This document shows, piece after piece, positions 36,040-44,419 of a stretch of DNA of 64,000 nucleotides. The notes beneath the pieces are model-generated. The model was not told where the DNA came from, made no database searches, and was given only the letters and a program-made list of their open reading frames with translations. A program made the position numbers and the translations under genes. Source of the stretch: Bifidobacterium breve DSM 20213 = JCM 1192. Lineage in GTDB: Bacteria > Actinomycetota > Actinomycetes > Actinomycetales > Bifidobacteriaceae. Positions within the stretch are counted from its first letter, which is position 1, and each line of letters begins with the position of its first letter. The DNA lies in contig NZ_AP012324.1 of the NCBI RefSeq assembly GCF_001025175.1, forward strand, positions 372,001-436,000, in the 5' to 3' direction.

Positions 36040-36273
36040 TTATCGACGGACGTCCATGATGTCGACGCGAACCTTGTGGTCGGACAATGCCTGCACCACG
36101 GTGCGAATCGCATTGGCGGTGCGGCCGCTGCGGCCGATCACGCGGCCGATGTCCTCCGGGTTCACGCGCACGCGAAGCAGTTCGCCGCGCGCATTCTCAT
36201 GGGACTTGACGGACACATCGTCGGGAAAATCAACGATGTTCTTGATGAGGTGTTCCACAGCCTGTGCAAGCAT
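36040..36273 (-). CDS. khpA: KH-domain RNA-binding protein KhpA
   Basis: 77 residues, a single KH domain with the GRVIGRSGRTANAIR loop (GxxG). Acts with KhpB in RNA binding in related bacteria. Sits between rpsP (23 bases upstream) and rimM (22 bases downstream), as in other Gram-positives, and so is part of one operon. Confidence 0.96.
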   Translation of the reverse strand: MLAQAVEHLIKNIVDFPDDVSVKSHENARGELLRVRVNPEDIGRVIGRSGRTANAIRTVVQALSDHKVRVDIMDVRR

Positions 36274-36296
36274 GATTGCTAGCCTTTCGTTTCAGC

Positions 36297-36770
36297 TCAG
36301 GCCTCGGCCGGAGCTTCTTCAGCAGCCTCAGCCGGAGCTTCCTCAGCCGGGGTCTCCTCGGCGGCGGCAGCAGCTTCGGCCTCAGCCTTAGCCTTGGCGT
36401 CAGCCTCGGACTTGGCGGCCTTCAGCTTCTGAGCCTGGTTCTCGACGGCCGCAATGCGGGCCTCGGCATCCGGGCCGGCTTCAACGGTCTTCAGGGTGCC
36501 TTCAGCACCGTCAAGGCCCTTGAACTTCTGCCAGTCACCAGTGATGTTGAGCAGCTTGAATACGGGCTCGGACGGCTGAGCGCCGACGCCAAGCCAGTAC
36601 TGAGCGCGGTCAGACTTGATCTGGATGGTCGAGGGCTGGGTGTTGGGGTTGTAGGTACCGATCTCCTCGATGACCTTGCCGTCACGCTTCTTGCGAGAAT
36701 CGACGACCACCACGCGGTAGAAGGCGTAGAACTTCTTGCCCTGTCGCTTCAGACGAATCTTGGTTGCCAA
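36297..36770 (-). CDS. rpsP: 30S ribosomal protein S16
   Basis: 157 residues. The conserved region [20 protein letters not shown] is followed by [19 protein letters not shown] and is unmistakable. The start must be TTG at 36770: AAGGAG lies seven bases upstream, the next codons give the standard ATKIRL N-terminus, and no ATG/GTG is suitable. The C-terminal extension of about 60 residues ([19 protein letters not shown]) is Ala/Glu-rich, common in Actinobacteria. First gene of rpsP-khpA-rimM. Confidence 0.97.
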   Translation of the reverse strand: MATKIRLKRQGKKFYAFYRVVVVDSRKKRDGKVIEEIGTYNPNTQPSTIQIKSDRAQYWLGVGAQPSEPVFKLLNITGDWQKFKGLDGAEGTLKTVEAGPDAEARIAAVENQAQKLKAAKSEADAKAKAEAEAAAAAEETPAEEAPAEAAEEAPAEA

Positions 36771-36989
36771 AATGGCTCTCCTTGTAATAACTAGGTTTGT
36801 GGTTTCGCGGCTACCATGTGGGGCATGGCCCACCGGAATCCACGTGTCCTCGCGGCCCGGGGTGTAGAGGGCGCCACGCGCGCGCGAATAACTGGCCTAT
36901 TATAGCGCGCAGGGCAGGACTGACGTGGTGAGTGTCGTGTGCGGTTTGCCGTGGCAGCGGATCGCGGGGATGCGATGTACGGCAGGCAG

Positions 36990-38321
36990 CTAACGAAGCG
37001 CCAGCGTGGCGACAAGTGCCAGATGATCGGTGTCCTTGATTTCGAACGACTTGACCTGTGATGGCCGCACTCCGGGGGTAAACAGCACGTGATCCAGCTC
37101 GATGCGTGGCCACTTGAGCCAGCGGGGGAACGTAAGGTTGGGGCCGGCCGCTTGGGTCAGGCTCGCGTCCTTGAAGCCAGACTTGAGCAGGGCACGGAAA
37201 CTGGGGTGGTCGGTGCTTGAGTTGAGGTCGCCCATCACAACAGCGATGTTGTGATGGGCGATGGACCGAGCTTTGGTGATCTCTCGTAATCCTAGGATTC
37301 CGGCCGACCAGTCGGCACAGCCGCGCATAGGGGATTTCGGATGAGCCGAGCAGAAAGTGATGGTTCGGTCGGGGTGCGCTTGGGTTGTGGTGCTTGGGTT
37401 GGCAGCGATACGGATAGTGGTGCCATTGGTGGAGGTGCTGGCGGGCGGCATCTTGGCTTGATCTGCGATGCGCAGTGTGATGGCCGGCACGTCGGCAGCG
37501 GGGATGCTGACCACGTTGGGCACGGATGCGCCCGGCTCGTATGCGGAGTAGAGCACGTTGAAGCCGCCGTTGTCAGTGTCCTTGGCTTCGCCGAATTGAT
37601 GATAGGGGAGCAGCTCGTTGAGACCTGCCTCGGTGAGGCGTGCGATGAGCTCGTCGGTGACCTCCTGCAATGCCAGCACGCTGATGCCGCGTTTGCGAAT
37701 ATTGGCGATGATGTCATTGGCGTCCGCGCGACCGTAACGGCAGTTCAGGGTCATGACGGTGAACTGAGTGGGGAGCGTGGTGCGGGTGGATTCCGAGGCC
37801 TTGGAAGATAGATTACTGGCTGCGTCTAGTGCTTCACGGCTTGTGCTGGCAGTACCGGAAGATGATGCAGCAGCAGAGGGTCCGGCGTTGGGGTCGCTTA
37901 TATTATGGGTGTTTACATATGTTTCACGGGATGTTTCACGATTTGCGTCGATAGTGCTGGACGATACCGTGACAGTGGTGTCGGTGTTGCTGGAATTGTT
38001 TATATTCTGCGTATTCGCAGATGTTTCACGCGGTGTTTCACGGTGGGATTCCTTACGCTTGCCGGCGGGGTCGATTGACGTACCCCAATAGTTAAGTCGG
38101 TGCGAGCTTGCGAACAGTGCGGCCACGATAAGCAGCGACATAACGCTCCATTCGCGCTGCCACGCGGCGAATGCGGCCAAAACCACCAAAGGAACCCACA
38201 ACAATGGCGTGAGCGCAATCATGTATGGCAACGGCATGCGGGCTTCAAGGCCGGCCGGCAGTGCGCTCAACGCCGTCCACAGCAGTGCGATGATCGCCAC
38301 AGTGCCAAGGATTGTCGTCAT
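36990..38321 (-). CDS. membrane-anchored endonuclease/exonuclease/phosphatase-family protein
   Basis: 443 residues from ATG 38321 (GGAAAGGAAC upstream). Three N-terminal membrane helices span about residues 5-80. A Ser/Thr-rich linker with an internal duplication (RETPRETSANTQN and RETSRETYVNTHN) follows. The EEP domain begins near residue 195 with TVMTLNCRYGRAD, continues with LALQEVTDE (metal Glu), VVMGDLNSSTDHPSF (Asp/Asn) and ends with RIELDHVLF and DTDHLAL (catalytic Asp-His). Substrate unknown; lipid phosphatases and nucleases share this fold. Located outside the membrane if the helices insert as an odd number. Confidence 0.88.
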   Translation of the reverse strand: MTTILGTVAIIALLWTALSALPAGLEARMPLPYMIALTPLLWVPLVVLAAFAAWQREWSVMSLLIVAALFASSHRLNYWGTSIDPAGKRKESHRETPRETSANTQNINNSSNTDTTVTVSSSTIDANRETSRETYVNTHNISDPNAGPSAAASSSGTASTSREALDAASNLSSKASESTRTTLPTQFTVMTLNCRYGRADANDIIANIRKRGISVLALQEVTDELIARLTEAGLNELLPYHQFGEAKDTDNGGFNVLYSAYEPGASVPNVVSIPAADVPAITLRIADQAKMPPASTSTNGTTIRIAANPSTTTQAHPDRTITFCSAHPKSPMRGCADWSAGILGLREITKARSIAHHNIAVVMGDLNSSTDHPSFRALLKSGFKDASLTQAAGPNLTFPRWLKWPRIELDHVLFTPGVRPSQVKSFEIKDTDHLALVATLALR

Positions 38322-38353
38322 TGGAGTTCCTTTCCGAATATGTCGAAAAATAT

Positions 38354-38371
38354 GCTCCCGCTGGCGGGAGC
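38354..38371. repeat. short perfect hairpin between ffh and the EEP gene
   Basis: GCTCCCGCTGGCGGGAGC, 8-bp stem, 2-base loop. Same core as in the 26319 and 56196 repeats; may be a degenerate family member and a terminator for ffh. Confidence 0.6.
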
Positions 38372-38381
38372 CCCTCGACAA

Positions 38382-40037
38382 TCAGCGACCGAACAAGCCG
38401 CCCAAACCGCCGCCGAGGTTCGGAGGCAGCTCAGTGCCGCCATCGACGTTGCCCATCATCTCTTCAAGGCCTGCAGGCAAGGCCGGATTCTGCGGCTTCT
38501 TGGCAAATGCGGAGCCGCCGGTGGAACCGTAGGACTTCTTGCCGGCCAGCTTGTCGCGCAATGCCTTCTCCTCGGCCTCGCGCTTCATCGGGTTGCCGGA
38601 CTTGCCACCCTTCTTCTTGTTCTTGCCCTTCTTCTTACCGCCGCCCATCGCGGGGCCGCCGAAGCCGGGCATGCCGCCACCCATGCCGCCGCGGTTGGAC
38701 ATGCGCTTCATCATCTTTGCAGCCTGCTCAAAGCGCTGTAGCAGAGCGTTGACCTGCGAGACGGTCACACCTGAACCATAGGCGATACGGGCGCGGCGAG
38801 AACCGTTGATAATCGACGGATCACGGCGCTCTGCCGGGGTCATCGAGCGAATAATCGCCTCGGTGCGGTCGATCTCCTTCTCATCGAACTGCTCAAGCTC
38901 CTTGCGGTGCTGGGCCATGCCCGGAATCATGCCGAGCAGCGACTTCATCGAACCAAGCTTGCGCACCTGCTGCAGCTGATCGAGGAAATCATCCAAGCCA
39001 AAGGAACCCTCGGAGATCTTCTCGGCGGCCTTGCGGGCCTCCTCCTCGTCGAACTGCTTCTGAGCCTGCTCGATGAGCGTCATGATGTCGCCCATGTCGA
39101 GGATGCGCGATGCCATACGATCCGGGTGGAAGACCTCGAAGTCCTTCAGACCCTCGCCAGTGGAAGCGAACAGAATCGGCTTGCCGGTAACGGATGCCAC
39201 GGACAGCGCGGCACCACCACGGGCGTCGCCATCGAGCTTGGAGAGCACCACGCCGGTGAAGTCCACGCCTTCATCGAATGCTTTGGCGGTCTTGACCGCG
39301 TCCTGACCGATCATCGCGTCGATGACGAACAGGATTTCATTGGGCTGCACGACGTCACGGATATCGCGTGCCTGCTTCATCAGCTCCTCGTCCACGCCCA
39401 AGCGACCGGCGGTATCGATGATCACCGTGTCATAAAGCTTCTGCTTGGCGAGTTCGATGGAATCGCGTGCCACCTTCACCGGGTCACCGGAAGTCTGGCC
39501 CGGAGCGGCCACAGCCTCGCCGCCGTCGGACTGCACGCCCTTCTCGGGGGCGTAGACGGGCACGCCGGCGCGCTCGCCGACCACCTGCAGCTGGGTCACG
39601 GCGTTCGGACGCTGCAAATCGGCCGCCACCAGCAGCGGCGTATGGCCGGAATCCTTGAGCCAATAGCCGAGCTTGCCGGCCAGCGTGGTTTTACCGGCAC
39701 CCTGAAGACCTGCGAGCATGATGATCGTCGGCGGGTTCTTGGCGAAGTTCAGCGGGCGGTCCACGCCCTGACCGAGCACGTCGGTGAGCTCCTCATTGAC
39801 GATCTTCACCACCTGCTGGGCGGGGTTGAGTGCCTCGGACACCTCGGTGCCCAGTGCGCGCTCGCGCACCTTGCCAGTGAAGGAACGCACCACGTCGAGC
39901 GCCACGTCGGCGTCGAGCAGCGCGCGGCGGATTTCGCGGATTGTGCCGTCGATATCCGCTTCGGAAAGCTTGCCCTTGCTCTTCAGATGCTTGAACGCAT
40001 TCGAGAGCCTATCTGTCAAAGAACTAAATGCTGCCAT
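38382..40037 (-). CDS. ffh: signal recognition particle protein Ffh
   Basis: 551 residues from ATG 40037 giving MAAFSSLTDRL, the standard N-terminus; the upstream extension of eight codons is not needed. GTPase G domain: GLQGAGKTT (G1), DTAGRLGVD (G3) and SKLDGDARGG (G4 region) are intact. An insertion of about 15 residues (YAPEKGVQSDGGEAVAAPGQ) lies after G1 as in bifidobacteria and relatives. The C-terminal M domain is Met/Gly-rich (SNRGGMGGGMPGFGGP). It targets membrane proteins with 4.5S RNA and FtsY. Confidence 0.98.
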   Translation of the reverse strand: MAAFSSLTDRLSNAFKHLKSKGKLSEADIDGTIREIRRALLDADVALDVVRSFTGKVRERALGTEVSEALNPAQQVVKIVNEELTDVLGQGVDRPLNFAKNPPTIIMLAGLQGAGKTTLAGKLGYWLKDSGHTPLLVAADLQRPNAVTQLQVVGERAGVPVYAPEKGVQSDGGEAVAAPGQTSGDPVKVARDSIELAKQKLYDTVIIDTAGRLGVDEELMKQARDIRDVVQPNEILFVIDAMIGQDAVKTAKAFDEGVDFTGVVLSKLDGDARGGAALSVASVTGKPILFASTGEGLKDFEVFHPDRMASRILDMGDIMTLIEQAQKQFDEEEARKAAEKISEGSFGLDDFLDQLQQVRKLGSMKSLLGMIPGMAQHRKELEQFDEKEIDRTEAIIRSMTPAERRDPSIINGSRRARIAYGSGVTVSQVNALLQRFEQAAKMMKRMSNRGGMGGGMPGFGGPAMGGGKKKGKNKKKGGKSGNPMKREAEEKALRDKLAGKKSYGSTGGSAFAKKPQNPALPAGLEEMMGNVDGGTELPPNLGGGLGGLFGR

Positions 40038-40391
40038 AATGGGCAACAGTCTAGCCGCCACGCGGGAAATTCTATTTGCCGGGCAACGATTCTGCCGCCC
40101 ATATCGGCGTTGTGTTGCGATGGTGCCGTTCGGTTGCCGGCGTTGGCGGAATCGTCACCAGACACCTAGTAGGCGAATGTCTTGCCATCCGCTCGTGGCG
40201 AAGCCAATCGAGTGCTTCCGTTACCATAGAAAATGTCAAGAATCCTGTGTTTTTTGGAATGCTTACGCTGTTTTGAAAATCCCTGGACACCGCTTATACG
40301 CAGACTGCCGTGCGCCCTCGCGAACTTAGGTCAACGACCAGACCCGTTGCGGGCCAACGCAGACATGCCGTGCAATAAGGAAGGCCCACCG
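40038..40391. other. intergenic region between divergent ffh and CDF-like genes
   Basis: About 350 bases that must hold both promoters. I see no gene, hairpin or repeat of note; AAGGA at 40379-40383 is the ribosome site of the right-hand gene. Confidence 0.4.
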
Positions 40392-41300
40392 ATGCCCGCC
40401 CAAAAACTCCTTGAACGCAAAGCTCTGATCGTTGGCATAGTCGTCAACGTTCTTCAGGTGTTCGCCGGAATGGCTGTGTTCTTCATGACTGGCCTTAAGG
40501 CCATGTTCCTTGATTTCTCCTTCACCGCAATCTCCGTCCTTTCCGGACTGGTGGCGGTGTACCTTTCGACGCGCACGGTGCGTACCACTGAGCGCTTCCC
40601 CAATGGCCTATTCGCGTTGGAGCCTATCTACGCGATCTGCAAGGCCATCTTCACCATGTCGTTGTTGGTGTATTCGCTGATCGACGTGTGCCGAGTGGCT
40701 TATGACTACTTCGTGTTCGGGTCCGGCGAACGCATCGAAACCGGCCCGGTGGTCATTTACGAGATCCTGACCGTGATTGTCTGCTTCAGCCTGTACATGT
40801 ACTATCGGCGCTCGAACCGTGCCATCGGCAACTCCAGCACCATGCTCACCGCCGAATGCAAAAGCACGCTGGTCGACGGCTCGATGTCCTTCGGCATTGG
40901 TGTGGTCGCCGTATTCCTGATGCTGCTGCCGGCTGGCGGACCGCTTGACTTCCTGCATTACACCGGCGATTTCTTCATCACCGTGGCGTTGGTGGTGTTG
41001 ACCATCCGCGAACCGTTCAGCGTGCTGAAGGAGGCGTTCGTGGAATTGGTCGGTGGCGTGCATGACGACGACGAGACCAATGCCTACGTGGAAGCCGAGG
41101 CGCAGCGGCACCTGCCTGCCAATACCGAGTATGAGCAGACGCTGATTTTCAAAACCGGCATGAACTACACGGTGGATGTGTATTTGGCCGGCACTGGCGA
41201 GACCATCGATGTGTCTGATCTCATCGAACGCAAGCGCTCGTTGGAAAAGGAACTCGCCAAGCGCCTGCACCTCGTGGACGTAGACTTCGTTTTCGACTGA
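40392..41300 (+). CDS. cation diffusion facilitator-like transporter
   Basis: 302 residues from ATG 40392. Six membrane helices; the first (IVGIVVNVLQVFAGMAVFFM) and the block KAMFLDFSFTAISVLSGLVAVYLSTR resemble CDF proteins, where HxxxD metal ligands occur in helices 2 and 5. Here the positions read FLDFSF and LVDGSMSF, so Asp is kept but the His is replaced, and metal specificity is unclear. The C-terminal soluble domain (YEQTLIFKTGMNYTVDVYLA) is like the CDF cytoplasmic domain. Efflux of a divalent cation is likely; the metal is not predictable. Confidence 0.8.
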   Translation: MPAQKLLERKALIVGIVVNVLQVFAGMAVFFMTGLKAMFLDFSFTAISVLSGLVAVYLSTRTVRTTERFPNGLFALEPIYAICKAIFTMSLLVYSLIDVCRVAYDYFVFGSGERIETGPVVIYEILTVIVCFSLYMYYRRSNRAIGNSSTMLTAECKSTLVDGSMSFGIGVVAVFLMLLPAGGPLDFLHYTGDFFITVALVVLTIREPFSVLKEAFVELVGGVHDDDETNAYVEAEAQRHLPANTEYEQTLIFKTGMNYTVDVYLAGTGETIDVSDLIERKRSLEKELAKRLHLVDVDFVFD

Positions 41301-41327
41301 TCGGCTGGTTTGATGGGGCTTTCGCCA

Positions 41328-41516
41328 TTTCGAGGGGCTGATTTCGTCTTTCCCGGAGGTCTACTTCCGTTTCAAGGGGCTGCCTAAACTTCAAACTGAA
41401 AGTACAAATGGCTTAACGACACCGTCGTTAAGCCATTTGTAGTGTGCCTCTACTTGAGCGTCAGCCCCTTGAAACGGAAGTAGACCTCCGGAATCGGACA
41501 AATCAGCCCCTTGAAA
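41328..41516. repeat. paired inverted repeat, GAAACGG...AGGGGCTGA family, copy 2
   Basis: 55-nt units at 41328-41382 and 41462-41516 in opposite orientation, both starting or ending TTTC(A/G)AGGGGCTGATTT and containing CGGAGGTCTACTTCCG. About 79 bases lie between, holding an 18-bp perfect hairpin. Near-identical to 9948-10139. Located between the convergent transporter and cysS genes. Confidence 0.85.
41403..41441. terminator. perfect 18-bp hairpin with 3-base loop
   Basis: TACAAATGGCTTAACGAC (41403-41420), loop ACC, exact complement 41424-41441. No T-run, but strength and position between convergent genes suggest a bidirectional terminator. Confidence 0.75.
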
Positions 41517-41548
41517 CGGGAATATCGTTGTTCGATGTCGCTAAGTGG

Positions 41549-43198
41549 CTACTTCAGGCTCCAGGTCGAGCCTTGCAGGCCGTCTTCGATGGTGATGCCG
41601 GCCTCGGCCAGCGTATCGCGAATCTGATCGGCCTTGGCAAAGTCCCTAGCCTTGCGGGCTTCGGCACGGGCATTGAGCTGTTCGGTAATAAGCGCTTCCA
41701 ATGCGGCGTGCTCGGGGGTCTCGGTCGTGCCATCGCTGGCACCACCGGCAGCTCCGGCAGAGACCCACGGTTCGGCCAGCGGATCCAGTCCCAACGTGTC
41801 GAGCATTGCGCGCACGGCGAGCAGCGTCTCACGCACTTCGGCCTGCACGGCCTCGGAATCGGCGCGATCGGCAAGCTGCGAGAGCAGCGTATTGCCGGAA
41901 CGAATGGTGGTGAAAATCGCGGCGGTCGCGCCGGAGACGTTGACATCGTCGTTCATCGCGGCCACGAAATCGGTGGGCAGGTCATCGGCGGATATGCCGG
42001 TAACCTCTTCGCGGGACGGTTGACCACCCAAGGCCACGCCGGCACGCTCGATGAAGTTCGAGACACGGTCGTATGCGGCCTGAGCCTCGACCAGTGCCTG
42101 ATCGGACCATTCGAGCATCGAACGATATTGCACGGAACCCAGCGCGTAACGCACCACCCAAGCGGAGTTCTCAGCCAGCACAGACGGCACGGACAGGCCA
42201 GTGCCGAGAGACTTCGACATCTTCTCGCCCTTGGCGGTCACCCAAGCCGAGTGCATCCAGCGTGCGGCGGACGGGTAGCCAGCCGCACGGGTCTGGGCCA
42301 TCTCGTTCTCATGGTGCGGGAAGCGCAGGTCCAAGCCGCCGCCGTGAATGTCGAATCCGTCGCCCAGATAACGATGGGACATGGCAGAGCATTCGATATG
42401 CCAGCCCGGACGTCCCACGCCGAACGGGGTTGACCAGCGAGCGTCCTCGGGGTCGGTATCCTTCGGAGCTTTCCACAGTGCAAAGTCGCGCGGATCATGC
42501 TTGTCGGGGGAGGCATCGGCCGGATCGACGGGGTTGTATTTGTCGTCGCCGGTGGCATCCACGGACGGGCCCATGCGGTCGGCCACGGCAGCTGCTTCAT
42601 CGACCTCGGCGGTCTGCTTCTGGTGGGTCAGCTCGCCGTAATGCGGCCAGGAGGCCACGTCGAAGTACACGTTGCCGGTGGGCTTGCCATCCGCATCCGT
42701 GACCACATAGCCATGGCCGTTGTCGAGAATGCGCTGAATCAGATCGATCATGTCCGACATATGGCCGGTGGCGCGGGGCTCCACGGTGGGCGGCAGCACG
42801 CCAAGCGTGTTGTACGCCTCGGTGAATTCGCGCTCATAGTAGTAGGCGCGGGCCCACCAGCGCTGACCGGCGGTTGCGGCCTTGTCGAGAATCTTGTCGT
42901 CGATGTCGGTCACATTGCGCACGAACGTGACCTTGTATCCGAGCTTCAAGAACCAGCGGCGCACGATGTCGAACGCTACGGCGGCACGGATATGGCCGAT
43001 ATGCGGGGAAGACTGCACGGTGGCGCCACACACGTAGATGCCGACCTCGCCCGGCTTGAGCGGCACGAAATGACTGACCTGGTGCGAGGCGGTGTCATAC
43101 AGATTCAGGCCTTCTGCGGCCTTGGCGACATGCACCGGCGTCAGGCTTGAAGGCATGACGGAAATGTTGAAATCCTGCGGTTCTTGGCTGTTTCCCAT
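41549..43198 (-). CDS. cysS: cysteinyl-tRNA synthetase
   Basis: 549 residues from ATG 43198; a longer frame to 43312 has no ribosome site and is Ser-rich. Class I synthetase: the HIGH motif appears as PHIGHIRA after YVCGATV (zinc-binding Cys), and KMSKSLG is the second signature. CSAMSHRYLG and GGLDLRFPHHENEMAQ supply the remaining zinc ligands. It charges tRNA-Cys. An Ala/Asp-rich insertion (EVDEAAAVADRMGP) lies between the two motifs. An alternative start at an internal ATG (MPSSLTPVHV) is possible, 14 codons later. Confidence 0.97.
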   Translation of the reverse strand: MGNSQEPQDFNISVMPSSLTPVHVAKAAEGLNLYDTASHQVSHFVPLKPGEVGIYVCGATVQSSPHIGHIRAAVAFDIVRRWFLKLGYKVTFVRNVTDIDDKILDKAATAGQRWWARAYYYEREFTEAYNTLGVLPPTVEPRATGHMSDMIDLIQRILDNGHGYVVTDADGKPTGNVYFDVASWPHYGELTHQKQTAEVDEAAAVADRMGPSVDATGDDKYNPVDPADASPDKHDPRDFALWKAPKDTDPEDARWSTPFGVGRPGWHIECSAMSHRYLGDGFDIHGGGLDLRFPHHENEMAQTRAAGYPSAARWMHSAWVTAKGEKMSKSLGTGLSVPSVLAENSAWVVRYALGSVQYRSMLEWSDQALVEAQAAYDRVSNFIERAGVALGGQPSREEVTGISADDLPTDFVAAMNDDVNVSGATAAIFTTIRSGNTLLSQLADRADSEAVQAEVRETLLAVRAMLDTLGLDPLAEPWVSAGAAGGASDGTTETPEHAALEALITEQLNARAEARKARDFAKADQIRDTLAEAGITIEDGLQGSTWSLK

Positions 43199-43416
43199 AA
43201 CGCTCAAGCGTAGGGTCCGAACCAGACATGCTGAATCGTTACTCGAAGAGCTTGATGAACGCTTCACAGGCGGGGCCCGAACGAGGTGACAGACGGATGA
43301 GAAGCGGGACAACAGTCTCGCGAGAACACGTCTTTGACCGCTGCGGAAACTGCGAGATTCATGGATTTGCCCTGCCTGTTACGCAAACGGGGAACGCTCG
43401 TGCCACAATAGAAGTC

Positions 43417-44145
43417 ATGGCCACACCACAAGTGCTCATTTTGCAACATGTCCCATGGGAACGTCCGGGACGCATATTGTCGAACCTCGAAGACATCGGT
43501 CTTGAGACGGTGACGATGAATATCGTCGACAAAAAGAAACCGGACTTGCCTGATTTCGGCGAACTGGCTGGCGTGGTAATCATGGGTGGACCTATGGGAG
43601 CGCTTGATTACGACAAGTATCCGGGGCTGAAGGCGGAAGCCAAGTTGGCACGTGCCGCCGTGGCTTCAGGCAAGCCGATTCTCGGTGTATGCCTGGGGCA
43701 TCAGATTATCGCCACTGCGCTTGGTGCGCAGCTGCGCAAGGGCGATGCGCCGGAGATTGGGTTCGCGCCGATCAAGCGTGTGGACAAGCATGACTTCTTC
43801 TCCATGTGGGATAAGCAGCTGACGGTGCTGCACTGGCATAACGACGTGGTGGGTTTGCCCGAGGGAGGCCAGCTGCTGGCGCGTTCGTCTTCCACCAAGG
43901 TGCAGGCATTCCGACTGGGATCCGCGCTGGGCATGCAGTTCCATCTTGAGGTGTGCGGCTCGCTGCTGGACGAATGGCTGGATGAGCCGAGCATGGTCAA
44001 GGATCTCAAGGCCGCGGGTGGGTCCAAGTCCCAATTGCGCGAGCAATTCGCCCAATACGATCAGCTACTGCATCCGCTCGCCGAGCAAGTGTTCTCCGGT
44101 TTTGCGGCCCGCTGCAACTCCTACGCTCAGACGCTGGGCAAATAA
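43417..44145 (+). CDS. class I glutamine amidotransferase (GMP synthase-like)
   Basis: 242 residues from ATG 43417, giving MATPQVLILQHVPWERPGRI. The triad is visible: Cys in GVCLGHQII, His in QFHLEV and Glu following it. GGPMGALDYDKYPGL is the usual oxyanion-side loop. Stand-alone members of this family hydrolyse glutamine or related gamma-glutamyl compounds for unknown partners. The longer frame from 43228 runs over the cysS promoter region and is unlikely to be translated. Followed by a strong terminator. Confidence 0.9.
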   Translation: MATPQVLILQHVPWERPGRILSNLEDIGLETVTMNIVDKKKPDLPDFGELAGVVIMGGPMGALDYDKYPGLKAEAKLARAAVASGKPILGVCLGHQIIATALGAQLRKGDAPEIGFAPIKRVDKHDFFSMWDKQLTVLHWHNDVVGLPEGGQLLARSSSTKVQAFRLGSALGMQFHLEVCGSLLDEWLDEPSMVKDLKAAGGSKSQLREQFAQYDQLLHPLAEQVFSGFAARCNSYAQTLGK

Positions 44146-44157
44146 CCTATAACCAGA

Positions 44158-44198
44158 AAAAGTAATGCACCGCGTTCATGACGCGGTGCATTACTTTT
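44158..44198. terminator. perfect 18-bp bidirectional terminator
   Basis: AAAAGTAATGCACCGCGT (44158-44175) pairs with 44181-44198, with A and T runs at both ends. Overlaps the stop of the zinc-ribbon gene on the other strand. Confidence 0.92.
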
Positions 44199-44364
44199 AT
44201 CGACAGTCCTTACACCATGACTGGTTACGGATAGTATCATTCCCCATATTTCGGTAACCGAAATCACTTAGTGGTTTTTCTTTTCCGCAATGAGGGCACA
44301 TGCGCGTAGGCTCACTGCCGTTGTATCCTTGAGTCTGAATTACAGGGCGTTTATCATTAACCAT
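44197..44364 (-). CDS. 55-residue zinc-ribbon microprotein in the restriction-modification island
   Basis: Not reported by longer-ORF methods. ATG 44364 has AAAAGGAGG six bases upstream, a strong site. The protein has two CxxC knuckles, MCPHCGKEKPLSDFGYRN and SWCKDCR, spaced about 26 residues apart, resembling the zinc ribbon at the N-terminus of HNH-type and other nucleases or of DNA-binding microproteins. It is 55 bases downstream of the endonuclease gene on the same strand, so it is likely the third gene of the operon. Possible roles are controller protein, cofactor of the endonuclease, or DNA binding; none is proven. Confidence 0.75.
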   Translation of the reverse strand: MVNDKRPVIQTQGYNGSEPTRMCPHCGKEKPLSDFGYRNMGNDTIRNQSWCKDCR

Positions 44365-44419
44365 GATCAAGCCTCCTTTTGATGCTGATACTATGACTTA
44401 GTATATATCGTACAATGAA

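Noticed and set aside
43228-43416. N-terminal extension of the glutamine amidotransferase
   Set aside because: The region is the cysS promoter side and the added residues do not match the family.
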